NCBI GenBank assembly: GCA_963747515.1 | Contig: CAVVFN010000009.1 | Span: forward strand, 265,488 to 329,487 | DNA: 64,000 bases | Source of the DNA: Mariniphaga sp963747515 | GTDB lineage: Bacteria; Bacteroidota; Bacteroidia; Bacteroidales; Prolixibacteraceae | Direction of reading: 5' to 3' | Shown here: in pieces, positions 37,785 to 46,208 of the stretch | Layout of the letters: the number at the start of each line of letters is the position of its first letter | How positions within the stretch are numbered: position 1 is the first letter of the stretch | Notes under the pieces: generated by a model | Told to the model about the DNA's origin: nothing | The model's database searches: none | The model's input: the letters and a program-made list of their open reading frames with translations, nothing else | Made by a program: the position numbers and the translations under genes

Positions 37785-37942
37785 GTGCATGAATTAACAG
37801 GGTTAAAGAATATAGTGTCAGGTACAGAGGTCAATGCACGAATTCAGTGCCACTAATTTTCATAGAACCCTGTCAGTTTGATTTATGGAATCAGAAAAGT
37901 TGTTCAACAAAAGGTGGCGGAGCCGGAGGTTAATAATCTGAA

Positions 37943-39409
37943 TTACCCCATTATCATTCCAACAATTGTTGCCGACATAAGTGATGCCAGAGTGCCTCCT
38001 ATAAGCGCGGGCACGCCAAATTTCGAAAGCAGTACCCGTCTGCCCGGAGCCAGCGCCCCGATGCCGCCAATCTGAATACCTATGGATGAAAAATTGGCAA
38101 AGCCGCTGAGAATATAGGTGGCCATGATGATGGATTTCGGATCGGCGAAGGCGGTGGAGGCTTTCAAATCGGCCAGGCTGATGTACCCGATAAATTCGGT
38201 AAGGATGAGCTTTTCGCCCAGCAGCCGGCCCACCAGCACGATGTCCTGGGTACTTACCCCAATAAGCCACATCAGGGGTGCAAAGGTATAACCCAGTATA
38301 AACTGCAGCGAAAGCCCTTCATACCGGCCGTTGGTGCCTTCAGCAATCAGCCCGTTCAGGGTGGTCCACTGCCCGATTTTACCTGCAATAAAGTTGAACA
38401 TGGCAATGAAGGCTATGAATGCCAGCAGCATGGCGGCAACATTAACAGCCAGTTTTACCCCTTCGCTGGTGCCGTTTGTAATGGCATCCAGCACGTTGCT
38501 GCCTATTTTGTCGCGGTTGACATCTATCACCGTATTGATGGCTTCCGTGGGGGGGAACAGCATTTTTGAAAAAACAACGGCTGCCGGTGCTGCCATAATG
38601 GAAGCTGCCAGCAGGTGTTTGGCAAATTCAAGCCGCAAAACCGGGTCGTTGCCTCCCAATAATGCAATATATGCTGCCAGCACACCCCCCGCCATGGTGG
38701 CCATGCCTCCGGTCATTACAAGCAATATTTCCGATTTGCTCATCTTTTCAAGATATGCTTTTATCATCAGTGGCGACTCGGTTTGCCCCAGGAAAATATT
38801 TCCGGCCACCGACAAGGCTTCGGCACCCGAAATGCGGAGTGCACGGGTAAACAGCCATGCCAGTGCCCAAACAACCTTCTGAATAATGCCCCAGTAAAAG
38901 AGCAGGCTGGTGAGGGCAGAAAAAAAGATGATGGTGGGCAATACCTGGAACAGAAAAATGAACCCGTAGGTACCTGCATCCATTAAATCACCCAGTAGAA
39001 ATTCACTCCCGGCTTTTGTAAAGTCCAGTATCTTGACAAATATCTGCCCGAGAAACTCAAAGAGGGAACGCACAAAAGGGATATACAATACACCAACTGC
39101 CAGCAACACCTGGATGACCAACCCAATGACTACTGTTTTCCAGGGAATGTTCCGGCGGTTGGAGCTTAATATAAAACCCAGCAACACCAGCACAGCCATG
39201 CCCAGCAGCCCGCGCAACAGGGTACTGCCCGTAAAGGGTCTTCCCCTATCCTTCAATAACAATATCAGCGATGTGTCGATTGGGGCAGAGGAGGAGTCAA
39301 TTTGTATATTTTCTTCACGAGGTTGCAAGGGTTCGGTAGTCTGAGCCTGCAGGGGCCCAAAAAAGAAAATGCCGGTATAAACAACCAGCAAGATCATGAT
39401 TTTTTTCAT
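37943..39409 (-). CDS. Concentrative nucleoside transporter (CNT/NupC family)
   Basis: 488 residues. After a possible signal-like first helix (MKKIMILLVVYTGIFFFGPL) and a periplasmic stretch, the CNT core begins at about residue 62. Hallmarks are GQTESPLMIKAYL, MTGGMATMAGGVLAAYIALLG, the SVSN-like substrate region, and the C-terminal ANFSSIGIQIGGIGALAPGR. It imports nucleosides with sodium or protons. The long N-terminal extension is typical of Bacteroidota members. It starts 9 bases after the end of the bifunctional nuclease gene and is likely co-transcribed. Confidence 0.9.
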   Translation of the reverse strand: MKKIMILLVVYTGIFFFGPLQAQTTEPLQPREENIQIDSSSAPIDTSLILLLKDRGRPFTGSTLLRGLLGMAVLVLLGFILSSNRRNIPWKTVVIGLVIQVLLAVGVLYIPFVRSLFEFLGQIFVKILDFTKAGSEFLLGDLMDAGTYGFIFLFQVLPTIIFFSALTSLLFYWGIIQKVVWALAWLFTRALRISGAEALSVAGNIFLGQTESPLMIKAYLEKMSKSEILLVMTGGMATMAGGVLAAYIALLGGNDPVLRLEFAKHLLAASIMAAPAAVVFSKMLFPPTEAINTVIDVNRDKIGSNVLDAITNGTSEGVKLAVNVAAMLLAFIAFIAMFNFIAGKIGQWTTLNGLIAEGTNGRYEGLSLQFILGYTFAPLMWLIGVSTQDIVLVGRLLGEKLILTEFIGYISLADLKASTAFADPKSIIMATYILSGFANFSSIGIQIGGIGALAPGRRVLLSKFGVPALIGGTLASLMSATIVGMIMG

Positions 39410-39418
39410 GGAAAAGGT

Positions 39419-40012
39419 TTAGTTTTTCTTCCGGTTGTTGATTTCATCCCGAATGATGGAGGCTTTTTCGTAATCTTCATTTTGTATAGCTTCCTTCAGA
39501 AGGTCGTCCAGTTCCTGTATGGTGTAATGCGAAAAAGGAGAGGATTCCTTTCCCTCCGGTTTTTTTCTCGCAGGGCTTGGCCTGACAGGTTTGGGCTCTT
39601 CCGATTCCAGCACAATGCCAGCTTTCGAAAGAATGTCTTCAGTGGTGAAAATGGGGCAACGGAACCGGAGGGCCAACGCAACGGCATCCGACGTACGTGA
39701 GTCGATCCTGATTTCCTTTCCATCCATCTCACATAACAGTTCAGAATAAAATATGCCTTCCTCCAGCTTATGAATCACAACTTCCAGCAGCACGATATTA
39801 AAAGCGACCGACATGTTCTTTATTAAATCGTGTGTCAACGGACGCGGTGGCTTTAATCCTTCCAGCTGAATGGCAATGGCCTGTGCCTCTACCGGGCCAA
39901 TGATGATCGGTATCCTCCGGTCACCACCTTCTTCTGCTAAAACCAATGCATAAGCGCCTGATTGTGTTTGGCTTACGGATAACCCCAGAATGTTCAATCG
40001 TATTTTTTGCAT
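39419..40012 (-). CDS. Bifunctional nuclease family protein (DUF151) with UVR motif
   Basis: 197 residues from the ATG complementary to 40010-40012; the longer frame would run into upstream non-coding sequence. Residues 1-130 form the DUF151/BFN domain (VLAEEGGDRRIPIIIGPVEA, AIAIQLEGLKPPRPLTHDL, IRIDSRTSDAVALALRF). A proline- and lysine-rich linker leads to a C-terminal UvrB/UvrC-type helical hairpin (LDDLLKEAIQNEDYEKAS). Family members have nuclease activity in some organisms. Divergent from rplU. Confidence 0.85.
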   Translation of the reverse strand: MQKIRLNILGLSVSQTQSGAYALVLAEEGGDRRIPIIIGPVEAQAIAIQLEGLKPPRPLTHDLIKNMSVAFNIVLLEVVIHKLEEGIFYSELLCEMDGKEIRIDSRTSDAVALALRFRCPIFTTEDILSKAGIVLESEEPKPVRPSPARKKPEGKESSPFSHYTIQELDDLLKEAIQNEDYEKASIIRDEINNRKKN

Positions 40013-40153
40013 TCCACTTCTAAATCTGGTTTTTATTGTTATTAAACAAATATAAGAATGATTTTGGTTTTTTGCCGGGTATCTCACCTGATTTATTCCC
40101 ATTAATTTTTGCCGCTGCCGAATTTTGCGGGTGAAAAATAATTTTACCAATAC

Positions 40154-40183
40154 TTGTCAATGTGCTAAAAATAACTACTTTTG
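40154..40183 (+). promoter_or_regulatory. Bacteroidota promoter for rplU-rpmA
   Basis: TTG (40154-40156), a 19-base spacer, then TACTTTTG (40176-40183), an exact TANNTTTG. It fits the Bacteroidota sigma consensus and gives a leader of roughly 80 bases before rplU. The divergent gene starts at 40012, so this serves rplU. Confidence 0.75.
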
Positions 40184-40269
40184 CAGTCCAAAATTTTGAA
40201 TCGTTCAGGCCCGATAAGCGGAAACCCTATGGAATCCCGCCTGCCGGTATACTATTAAAATTTGTAAAT

Positions 40270-40581
40270 ATGTACGCGATTGTAGAGATTGCAGGACAAC
40301 AGTTCAGGGTGGAGAAAGAAAAGAAGCTGTATGTTCACCTGCTCGATGCCGCCGAAGGCGACTCACTTGATTTCGAAAAAGTACTGCTGGTGGGCAACGA
40401 CAGTGGTGTAACCATTGGCACACCAACAATAAGTGGTGCAAAGGTAACCGTTAAGGTGCTGGGCCATCAGAAGGGCGACAAGGTGCTGGTGTTTAAAAAG
40501 AAACGCCGCAAAGGCTATAAAAAGATGAACGGCCATCGCCAGCAGTTTACCCAAATTCAAATTGACAACATTGTTGGATAA
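40270..40581 (+). CDS. rplU: Ribosomal protein L21
   Basis: 103 residues from the ATG at 40270, the usual start MYAIVEIAGQQFRVEKEKKLYV. KVLGHQKGDKVLVFKKKRRKGY and the closing HRQQFTQIQIDNI are the L21 signature. Normal length, with no extension. It precedes rpmA by 18 bases, the conserved pair in nearly all bacteria. Confidence 0.97.
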   Translation: MYAIVEIAGQQFRVEKEKKLYVHLLDAAEGDSLDFEKVLLVGNDSGVTIGTPTISGAKVTVKVLGHQKGDKVLVFKKKRRKGYKKMNGHRQQFTQIQIDNIVG

Positions 40582-40599
40582 CTAAAAAAATAAATTACC

Positions 40600-41172
40600 A
40601 TGGCTCATAAAAAAGGTGTAGGTAGTTCGAAAAACGGACGCGAATCGGAAAGCAAACGACTTGGAGTAAAAATATACGGAGGTCAGTATGCCAAAGCTGG
40701 TAATATTTTAGTACGCCAGCGTGGAACCCAGCATTACCCCGGTGAGAATGTAGGTATTGGTAAAGACCATACCCTTTTCGCACTGGTTGAAGGAACGGTA
40801 ATGTTTCAGAAGAAAAGGAAAAACCGTTCGTATGTATCGGTTGAGCCCATCGTTGATGTGGATGTTGCTGTTGCAGAAGCTCCGGCTGCTGCAAAAAAGG
40901 AAGAAGCTGTAAAGGTAGAAAAAGCAGAGGCCAAAGCTGAAAAAAAGGCCCCTGAAACCGACGTTGCTGAAGCCGACGATTTGAAGAAAATTGAAGGCAT
41001 AGGCCCAAAACTGGAAGAGGTGTTTAATGCAGCAGGAATCCATACATATGCCGAATTGGCTTCCGCTTCGGTTGAAAAGCTGAATAAAATCCTGGAAGAC
41101 GCCGGCAGCCGCTATGCCTCGAAAGATCCTGCCCCCTGGATCGAACAGGCTAAAGAACTTGAAGGTAAGTAG
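40600..41172 (+). CDS. rpmA: Ribosomal protein L27 with C-terminal helix-hairpin-helix extension
   Basis: 190 residues, about twice the normal length. Residues 1-85 are a standard L27 (MAHKKGVGSSKNGRESESKR, IYGGQYAKAGNILVRQRGT, GIGKDHTLFALVEGTVMF). There follows an Ala/Lys/Glu-rich linker (about 92-127) and a domain DDLKKIEGIGPKLEEVFNAA, GIHTYAELASASVEKLNKIL, a helix-hairpin-helix fold of the DUF4332-like type. The frame is continuous and the terminator follows closely, so the fusion is genuine in this sequence. The role of the extra domain (rRNA or DNA binding) is unknown. Confidence 0.9.
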   Translation: MAHKKGVGSSKNGRESESKRLGVKIYGGQYAKAGNILVRQRGTQHYPGENVGIGKDHTLFALVEGTVMFQKKRKNRSYVSVEPIVDVDVAVAEAPAAAKKEEAVKVEKAEAKAEKKAPETDVAEADDLKKIEGIGPKLEEVFNAAGIHTYAELASASVEKLNKILEDAGSRYASKDPAPWIEQAKELEGK

Positions 41173-41212
41173 TGTTTTATATTGCAGGGTTGACCTGTTA
41201 ATAATATTGGTG

Positions 41213-41246
41213 AATCTCCTGTTGGAAACGACAGGAGATTTTTTTT
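41213..41246 (+). terminator. Intrinsic terminator after rpmA
   Basis: Ten-base perfect stem AATCTCCTGT/ACAGGAGATT (41213-41222 with 41231-41240) with an eight-base loop, followed by six further T. Strong rho-independent terminator, 40 bases past the rpmA stop. Confidence 0.9.
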
Positions 41247-41361
41247 AAATACCTTTCCCCCGGGCAAAATTCTGCCAGCCGTAACCAAATTCTTTCACTT
41301 CGGTTAATTTCACCTTCTCTTTAAAAAGAAGATTGCTTTGTGTTGTTGCTTCTGTAAACAT
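41245..41361 (-). CDS. Possible 38-residue protein
   Basis: In the otherwise empty rpmA-serS gap a minus-strand frame reads MFTEATTQSNLLFKEKVKLT then EVKEFGYGWQNFARGKGI and ends at the terminator. Composition looks protein-like and an AT-rich leader precedes the ATG, but there is no clear ribosome site. It may be a real small protein or a relic. The rest of the 419-base gap holds nothing recognised apart from a TAAATTTG box at 41571-41578 just before serS. Confidence 0.3.
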   Translation of the reverse strand: MFTEATTQSNLLFKEKVKLTEVKEFGYGWQNFARGKGI

Positions 41362-41591
41362 GTTATTTAATTTTTAATGATTAAAATTACGATACAAAGC
41401 TACTGCGCCTCGTCATCCTAAAATTGTAACAGAACGACGTTGTGAATTTTACGTTTTAAATTATCCCTTGCAATGGATAAGTAAACTGCTTCAGGTTAAC
41501 CTTTCGCTATCCGGCACTGAATTCCTGATTATCATTCTGAGGTAGTGCCGTTTCATTTATTAAATTTGCGGTTTCATTTAAAAGAATAAAC

Positions 41592-42881
41592 ATGCTCAAC
41601 CTGAAATTCATCCAGGATAACCCGCAGGAGGTAATCGAAAGACTGAAAAGGAGAAATTTTAATGCTGCAGACATCGTAGGTAAAATTAACGATTATTACC
41701 TGCTGAAAAAAGAAGCACAGCAAAAAGCAGAACAGGCCAAAGCCGAAATGAACCGCATTTCCAAAGAAATAGGTATCCTGTTCAGGGAAGGCAAGAAAGA
41801 TGAGGCCGAATTGGCCAAAGCCCGCACATCGGAACTGAAGGATGCCATCAGGCAACTTGACGGGCAGTTTGAGGAAATAGAAAAGAAAGTGGCCGGGCTT
41901 CAGGTTTTGCTGCCAAACCTTCCGCACCATTCGGTGCCTGAAGGAAAAAGCGCTGTTGACAATGAAGTGGTTGCTTCCGGAGGTGCGCTTCCCGAACTGC
42001 ATGAAAATGCGCTTCCTCACTGGGAACTGGCACAGAAATACCGGCTCATTGATTTCGAACTGGGTGTGAAGATAACCGGTGCAGGCTTCCCCGTATACCG
42101 CGGGAAAGGTGCCCAACTGCAGCGGGCACTTATCAACTTCTTCCTGGACGAAAACCGAAAGGCAGGCTACGAAGAAATCCAGCCCCCCCTGGTGGTAAAT
42201 GAGGATTCAGCATTCGGTACAGGCCAGCTTCCCGACAAGGAGGGTCAGATGTACCATGTTTCTGCCGACAATCTTTACCTGATTCCCACAGCCGAAGTGC
42301 CGGTTACCAACATATACCGTGATGTAATCCTCGATGGCAGGGAACTGCCGCTGAAAAATACCGCCTACAGCGCCTGTTTCCGCCGCGAAGCCGGTTCCTA
42401 TGGAAAGGATGTGCGCGGACTGAACCGCCTGCACCAGTTCGATAAGGTGGAGATTGTGCAGATTGTCCATCCTGAAAAATCGTACACCATTCTTGATGAA
42501 ATGGTGAAGCATGTTGCCCGGTTGATTGAGAAGCTGGAATTGCCCTACCGGATATTGAGGCTTTGTGGTGGCGACATGGGTTTTACTGCTGCACTTACCT
42601 TCGATTTCGAGGTATGGTCGGCTGCCCAGCAGATGTGGCTTGAGGTGAGCTCTGTGTCGAACTTCGAAGCATTCCAGGCCAACCGCCTGAAACTTCGTTA
42701 CCGCGATGAACACACCAAAAAACCACAACCGGCGCATACACTGAACGGAAGCGCCCTGGCACTGCCGCGCATTGTAGCCGCCCTGCTCGAAAACAACCAG
42801 ACTCCCGAAGGAATTACCATTCCCGCGGCACTGGTGCCGTTTACCGGATTCGACAGGATTGTGCCTCCCTCTGATTTCTGA
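41592..42881 (+). CDS. serS: Seryl-tRNA synthetase
   Basis: 429 residues. An N-terminal tRNA-binding coiled coil occupies about residues 30-105. The class II core includes motif 2 (SACFRREAGSYGKDVRGLNR then LHQFDKVE) and motif 3 (LNGSALALPRIVAALLENNQ). It charges tRNA-Ser and tRNA-Sec. Length and motif spacing are normal. Monocistronic, with the TANNTTTG-like box TAAATTTG 13 bases before the start codon but no good -33 element. Confidence 0.97.
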   Translation: MLNLKFIQDNPQEVIERLKRRNFNAADIVGKINDYYLLKKEAQQKAEQAKAEMNRISKEIGILFREGKKDEAELAKARTSELKDAIRQLDGQFEEIEKKVAGLQVLLPNLPHHSVPEGKSAVDNEVVASGGALPELHENALPHWELAQKYRLIDFELGVKITGAGFPVYRGKGAQLQRALINFFLDENRKAGYEEIQPPLVVNEDSAFGTGQLPDKEGQMYHVSADNLYLIPTAEVPVTNIYRDVILDGRELPLKNTAYSACFRREAGSYGKDVRGLNRLHQFDKVEIVQIVHPEKSYTILDEMVKHVARLIEKLELPYRILRLCGGDMGFTAALTFDFEVWSAAQQMWLEVSSVSNFEAFQANRLKLRYRDEHTKKPQPAHTLNGSALALPRIVAALLENNQTPEGITIPAALVPFTGFDRIVPPSDF

Positions 42882-42899
42882 AATGCATTGTATAGCTGT

Positions 42900-43085
42900 T
42901 CATTTCAGTAGCTTACATAAAGCAGGTTGTTCCTGTTCCTGAATAATTCCTCCCGCGAATAAAAATAGCAGTGCAAAACCGTGAGGATTTTTGAGGGTTA
43001 CCAGCTGGCAGCCCTGCTGTTGCTCATCTCCGTTTCTTTCCTGTTCCGGCCACCAGTTTCCCTGATCTTCCCCGGCCGGCGTCAA
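42900..43085 (-). pseudogene. Possible relic of an aldose 1-epimerase start
   Basis: A 61-codon minus-strand frame contains QLVTLKNPHGFALLFLFAGG followed by IIQEQEQPAL. This resembles the opening of GalM-type epimerases (TLKN.NG......GGIIQ). No downstream part of that fold is found. It is short and may be chance, so confidence is low. Confidence 0.25.
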
Positions 43086-43152
43086 ACAGGTCTTGCATTT
43101 TTGCTGTGATGTTGAATTAATTTTATTGCCATACAGATACCATTGAGCTGAT

Positions 43153-43251
43153 TTATTGGTAAATTTTTTGTACTAAAGTGGAAATTAATTAGTACTAAAT
43201 TCGTCGTGTTACGAATTAACTACGAATTAAGTACGAATAAAATACCAATAA
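43153..43251. repeat. AT-rich hairpin with an 11-base tandem unit
   Basis: TTATTGGTA (43153-43161) pairs with TACCAATAA (43243-43251), enclosing TACGAATTA-type units at 43210, 43221 and 43232 (period 11) and partly complementary sequence in the left arm. It resembles the element at 12150-12245 in design, though not in sequence. Confidence 0.5.
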
Positions 43252-43391
43252 ATGACGAAAAAAGATGCCCTATGGTAGATCCGTGCCAATAAAAAAGGTG
43301 TCGGCAGGGGAAAAACAATCCAATGAATTTCCTGCCAGTTGAACCGGTGCCATCCCCGGCGGGAGCATTGCCGTTGGATTTTCACATGGGT

Positions 43392-43519
43392 GGCGTGGAT
43401 TCCGATCCGCGCATTTTGGGTTACCTGTAAATCAGCGGTTTGGAAACCGCTGCACCCGTAATACCGCTGCACCCGGAAACTGCTGCACCCCACGCTGGCG
43501 CGGATTTGCAATCCGTGCC
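43392..43519. repeat. REP-like palindrome cluster
   Basis: Three GC-rich palindromic units lie close together: GCGTGGAT/ATCCGCGC-type arms near 43393-43412, CAGCGGTTT/AAACCGCTG at 43433-43452, and GCGCGGATT/AATCCGTGC near 43498-43518. Between them GCTGCACCC recurs three times. This looks like a REP-type intergenic repeat. Confidence 0.6.
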
Positions 43520-44118
43520 TGTGATGCAGCAAATTAAAGATTTGGAAATTTTTGCATGGTGCATCCTATCAAATCATGCCCATTTGATTTGAGAGCAAAG
43601 ATGAGTCCCTGTTCATTTAGCCCTTTGGAATTCTTTTTGCAGCATAAACAGGTTTACCCGGAACATTCAGAACACAGGGTTGAAATATTTGCATAAATAA
43701 ATAGGACAACCCTTTGTTTGTAAGCAAAATATTTTTTAGATTTAACCCGCTAAATTAAAAACCTGAACTGTTGAGACCACTGCCGGACATAAAGCCCAAA
43801 GAAGATTTCTGAGAAGAAGATGCCCCTGCATGGATTCATCGCTGTGCACCGGGTATTGATTTGGGTTCCGGGAAGTGAGTCAGATGCAGGGTCGGACGAA
43901 TACATGCAGCACAAATGCATTACCGTTAAAATGCATTTTCAGTAAAAAGATGGGACTGACGGGGCGGAGCTGTGAGAAAGGGAGAAAGTAGAGTTTATGA
44001 ATCCATGGAATTCCTTGTCCTTTCTGCACTTTTTGCCAGGCGCACTGACCGGTTCTGATATGTGTTTATGAATATATTTTTTAGATTTAGAGTTTAAAAA
44101 TCTCAAAACCTTTACATC
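43520..44118. other. Gene-free stretch before the recombinase
   Basis: About 600 bases with no convincing gene. A 16-base direct repeat ATATTTTTTAGATTTA occurs at 43729-43744 and again at 44074-44089, the second copy 30 bases before the recombinase ATG. The second copy may be part of its promoter. Confidence 0.35.
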
Positions 44119-45240
44119 ATGCCTGCATCAGCTACCATAACACTCAAGAGAGGTTTCCGGAAAGGGGATGCCGTTGTGCGGATTGAGTTTCCGTACAACA
44201 GGGAAGTGGTTGATGCCCTTAAGTTGAAAACGCCCGCTGAGTGGAGTCAATCAATGGGCTGTTGGTATATACCTGAAAAGGATTTTCAACTTAGCCGGTT
44301 TTTTTCGGAAATTAAACCTGTAGCTTACATTGATTACCAGGATATAAAAAGCCAATCATCCGAAGATACAAAACCGGCAACTTCAAAAACCACTATACAG
44401 GTAAACCTGCCCAAAGGGTATCTTGAACAATTGCAACAGGGCCGCTACAGTGATAATACCATTAAAATTTATACCCATTATTTTAAAGATTTTATAGCTC
44501 ATTTTTCGGGTAAGGTTTTGCCTGATATTACTATGGAAGAAATAAACGGGTATATTCTGCAATTGATAAATGAGCGAAACATTTCTCCTTCCCAGCAGAA
44601 TCAAAGAATAAACGCCATTAAGTTTTATTACGAGAAAGTACTTAACCGGAAGAAAGAATACTACCACATTGATCGTCCACGAAAAGAAAGGAGGCTTCCG
44701 GATGTATTGAGCAAGGAAGACATTGGCAAGATGATAAAAGCAACCGGAAACCTAAAGCATAAATGCCTGATTTCAATTATTTATTCATGTGGTTTACGAC
44801 GGAGTGAAGCTGTAACCCTGAAGCTGAAGGATATTGATTCAAAACGCATGCTTATAAAAATAAGAGGAGCAAAGGGGAAGAAGGACAGGTATGTTCCTTT
44901 ATCGGGAGTATTACTGGAAATGCTGCGCAATTATTACCGGAAGGAGACGCCATCCAACTGGCTGTTTGAAGGCCTTGGGGGTAAGCAATACAGTACCACC
45001 AGTATTTACAATGTGGTAAAGAATACAGCACGCAAAGCCGGCATAAAGAAACGCATCTATCCTCACATTTTGAGGCATAGTTTTGCCACCCATCACCTGG
45101 AACAGGGAACCGATCTTCGTTTTATTCAGGCTTTTCTTGGGCATGAAAGTTCAAAGACAACAGAAATTTACACCCATGTATCCAATAAGGAGTTACTAAA
45201 ATTTAAAAATCCGCTTGATGATATTCTTGACTCCGGATGA
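44119..45240 (+). CDS. Tyrosine recombinase next to the cassette array
   Basis: 373 residues. An unusual N-terminal domain of about 95 residues (IRIEFPYN-like start, WSQSMGCWYIPEKDFQLSRF) precedes a SAM-like core-binding domain (about 100-185) and a catalytic domain. Catalytic residues are complete: Arg227 (CGLRRSEAV), a lysine in GAKGKKDRYVPL, His316 and Arg319 (HILRHSFATHH), His342 (FLGHESS) and Tyr351 (IYTHVS). Arg227 to His316 spans 89 residues, like XerD (96) and unlike IntI1 (131), so the IntI-specific extra domain is absent. The first ACC|GTT site lies 93 bases past its stop, and the array follows in the same direction. It is the best candidate for the cassette integrase; that link is inference. 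Confidence 0.85.
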   Translation: MPASATITLKRGFRKGDAVVRIEFPYNREVVDALKLKTPAEWSQSMGCWYIPEKDFQLSRFFSEIKPVAYIDYQDIKSQSSEDTKPATSKTTIQVNLPKGYLEQLQQGRYSDNTIKIYTHYFKDFIAHFSGKVLPDITMEEINGYILQLINERNISPSQQNQRINAIKFYYEKVLNRKKEYYHIDRPRKERRLPDVLSKEDIGKMIKATGNLKHKCLISIIYSCGLRRSEAVTLKLKDIDSKRMLIKIRGAKGKKDRYVPLSGVLLEMLRNYYRKETPSNWLFEGLGGKQYSTTSIYNVVKNTARKAGIKKRIYPHILRHSFATHHLEQGTDLRFIQAFLGHESSKTTEIYTHVSNKELLKFKNPLDDILDSG

Positions 45241-45320
45241 AAACATTCATTTATTCCATTAAATTAGTGGTGTATATTCAATGGAAAAAAAGACATATGA
45301 GATATAAATTCAATAATAGA

Positions 45321-45345
45321 ACATACACAACCGTTACAGCGCATT
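45321..45345 (+). other. Candidate attI-like site at the head of the array
   Basis: ACACAACC|GTTACAGCGC at 45325-45342 has the same ACCGTT core as the array's attC-like sites but no palindrome before it, as expected for an attI. It is the boundary between the recombinase region and the first cassette. Confidence 0.6.
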
Positions 45346-45377
45346 GACAAAAAGGTAAGTGCTTATTGGGAGGGAAA
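45333..45377 (+). repeat. Cassette leader shared by four cassettes
   Basis: Directly after the GTT core, cassettes C1 (45333), C2 (46483), C5 (51087) and C8 (58246) share about 40 bases: GTTACAGCGCATTGACAAAA then AGGTAAGTGCTTATGGGGAG, with few differences. It contains a TTGACA. Its function (promoter, leader, or attC arm) is unknown. Confidence 0.7.
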
Positions 45378-45393
45378 AACTAAACTACAAGGA

Positions 45394-45840
45394 ATGAGTG
45401 AAATAGATGTTAGCGATTTAGACGACAGAAATATAGATAATTATATAGAATCTGCGAATAAGGGAACAGATAAGGAATATTTGTGGGTTAAAAACGCAGT
45501 TTCAGTAATAGCAATAATACTTGGTCTTATAATAAGTCTTAAAGCCAATAAACCTGAAGGACAATATGAATTTATTTTATTTAGTATATCGGTGATAACA
45601 TGCGGACTCTGCATCCTTTGTGGGCTAATCTTTTTATATGCCGAACCAGACACGCTTTATCGACATGCTTCGCGCTATATGACACATATACGTACGAGGG
45701 ACGAAACTGGCGGAAGAAAACTAAAAGACACCGCCCCAAGAAAGATTTTCGATATTTCAAGAATAGCTTTTTTCGTCTTGTTAGTTCTCTCGATTCTTTC
45801 TCTGATAGCATACGCTGTAGTCTCGAATTATCCGGGTTGA
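45394..45840 (+). CDS. Cassette C1 gene A: three-helix membrane protein
   Basis: 148 residues, start at ATG 45394 preceded by AAGGA. The N-terminal 30 residues are soluble and acidic (DLDDRNIDNYIESANKG). Three membrane segments follow: VKNAVSVIAIILGLIISL, FILFSISVITCGLCILCGLI and AFFVLLVLSILSLIAYAVV, with a charged loop RTRDETGGRKLKDTAPRK between the second and third. No known family was recognised. It leads a three-gene cassette (A, B, convergent C). A nearly identical copy lies in C8 with a frameshift. Confidence 0.65.
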   Translation: MSEIDVSDLDDRNIDNYIESANKGTDKEYLWVKNAVSVIAIILGLIISLKANKPEGQYEFILFSISVITCGLCILCGLIFLYAEPDTLYRHASRYMTHIRTRDETGGRKLKDTAPRKIFDISRIAFFVLLVLSILSLIAYAVVSNYPG

Positions 45841-45881
45841 TAGTGTAGGTTTTTGATGACATAAACTAAAAATTTAAAACT

Positions 45882-46208
45882 ATGATGACAAAAGAAAAAT
45901 TAGAAGAATTTGAAAGATTCCTTGAAAAATCAATGTTTTTATCTAAGGCCGATTCAGATGAATTTGGTATTTCTAAAATTTGTGAAATGAAGTTACATAA
46001 GAAAATTAAAAACGAAACCAATTACTTTGAGTTTGATAATCTACTTGATGCTATTTATTCATTTCACGAACTTACTGACACTAAAACCGCAAAAGACATG
46101 GAAAACTCCCTAAAACATCAAGCCGACATCTTAAACATCGGCGACAACAGGAGAATTTTCGTTGAAATTATTTGTTACGATCCCTTTCTTAAAAAAGATG
46201 TGGTGTAA
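45882..46208 (+). CDS. Cassette C1 gene B: small soluble protein
   Basis: 108 residues (an ATG one codon later is equally possible). Charged, alpha/beta character; key blocks are EEFERFLEK, NYFEFDNLLDAIYSFHEL and LNIGDNRRIFVEI. It is related to gene B of cassette C2 (EEFEEFI, NTFEFVNLDEAI, KIRKNDKVFISC), so it is a family specific to these cassettes as far as can be seen. Its last 78 bases overlap the convergent gene C. Function unknown. Confidence 0.6.
   Translation: MMTKEKLEEFERFLEKSMFLSKADSDEFGISKICEMKLHKKIKNETNYFEFDNLLDAIYSFHELTDTKTAKDMENSLKHQADILNIGDNRRIFVEIICYDPFLKKDVV

Noticed and set aside
37860..38270. Minus-strand frame of 136 codons overlapping the nucleoside transporter end
   Set aside because: It lies in another frame over the CNT gene and has Arg/His-rich composition typical of an antisense or shifted shadow.
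43690..43720. AATAAATAGGAC resembling the left end of the IS91 elements
   Set aside because: Only 12 bases match and the following hairpin of the element is absent, so it may be chance.
44119..45240. Calling the recombinase a phage integrase of a prophage or ICE
   Set aside because: No phage or conjugation genes follow; instead a cassette array with repeated recombination sites begins 93 bases downstream.
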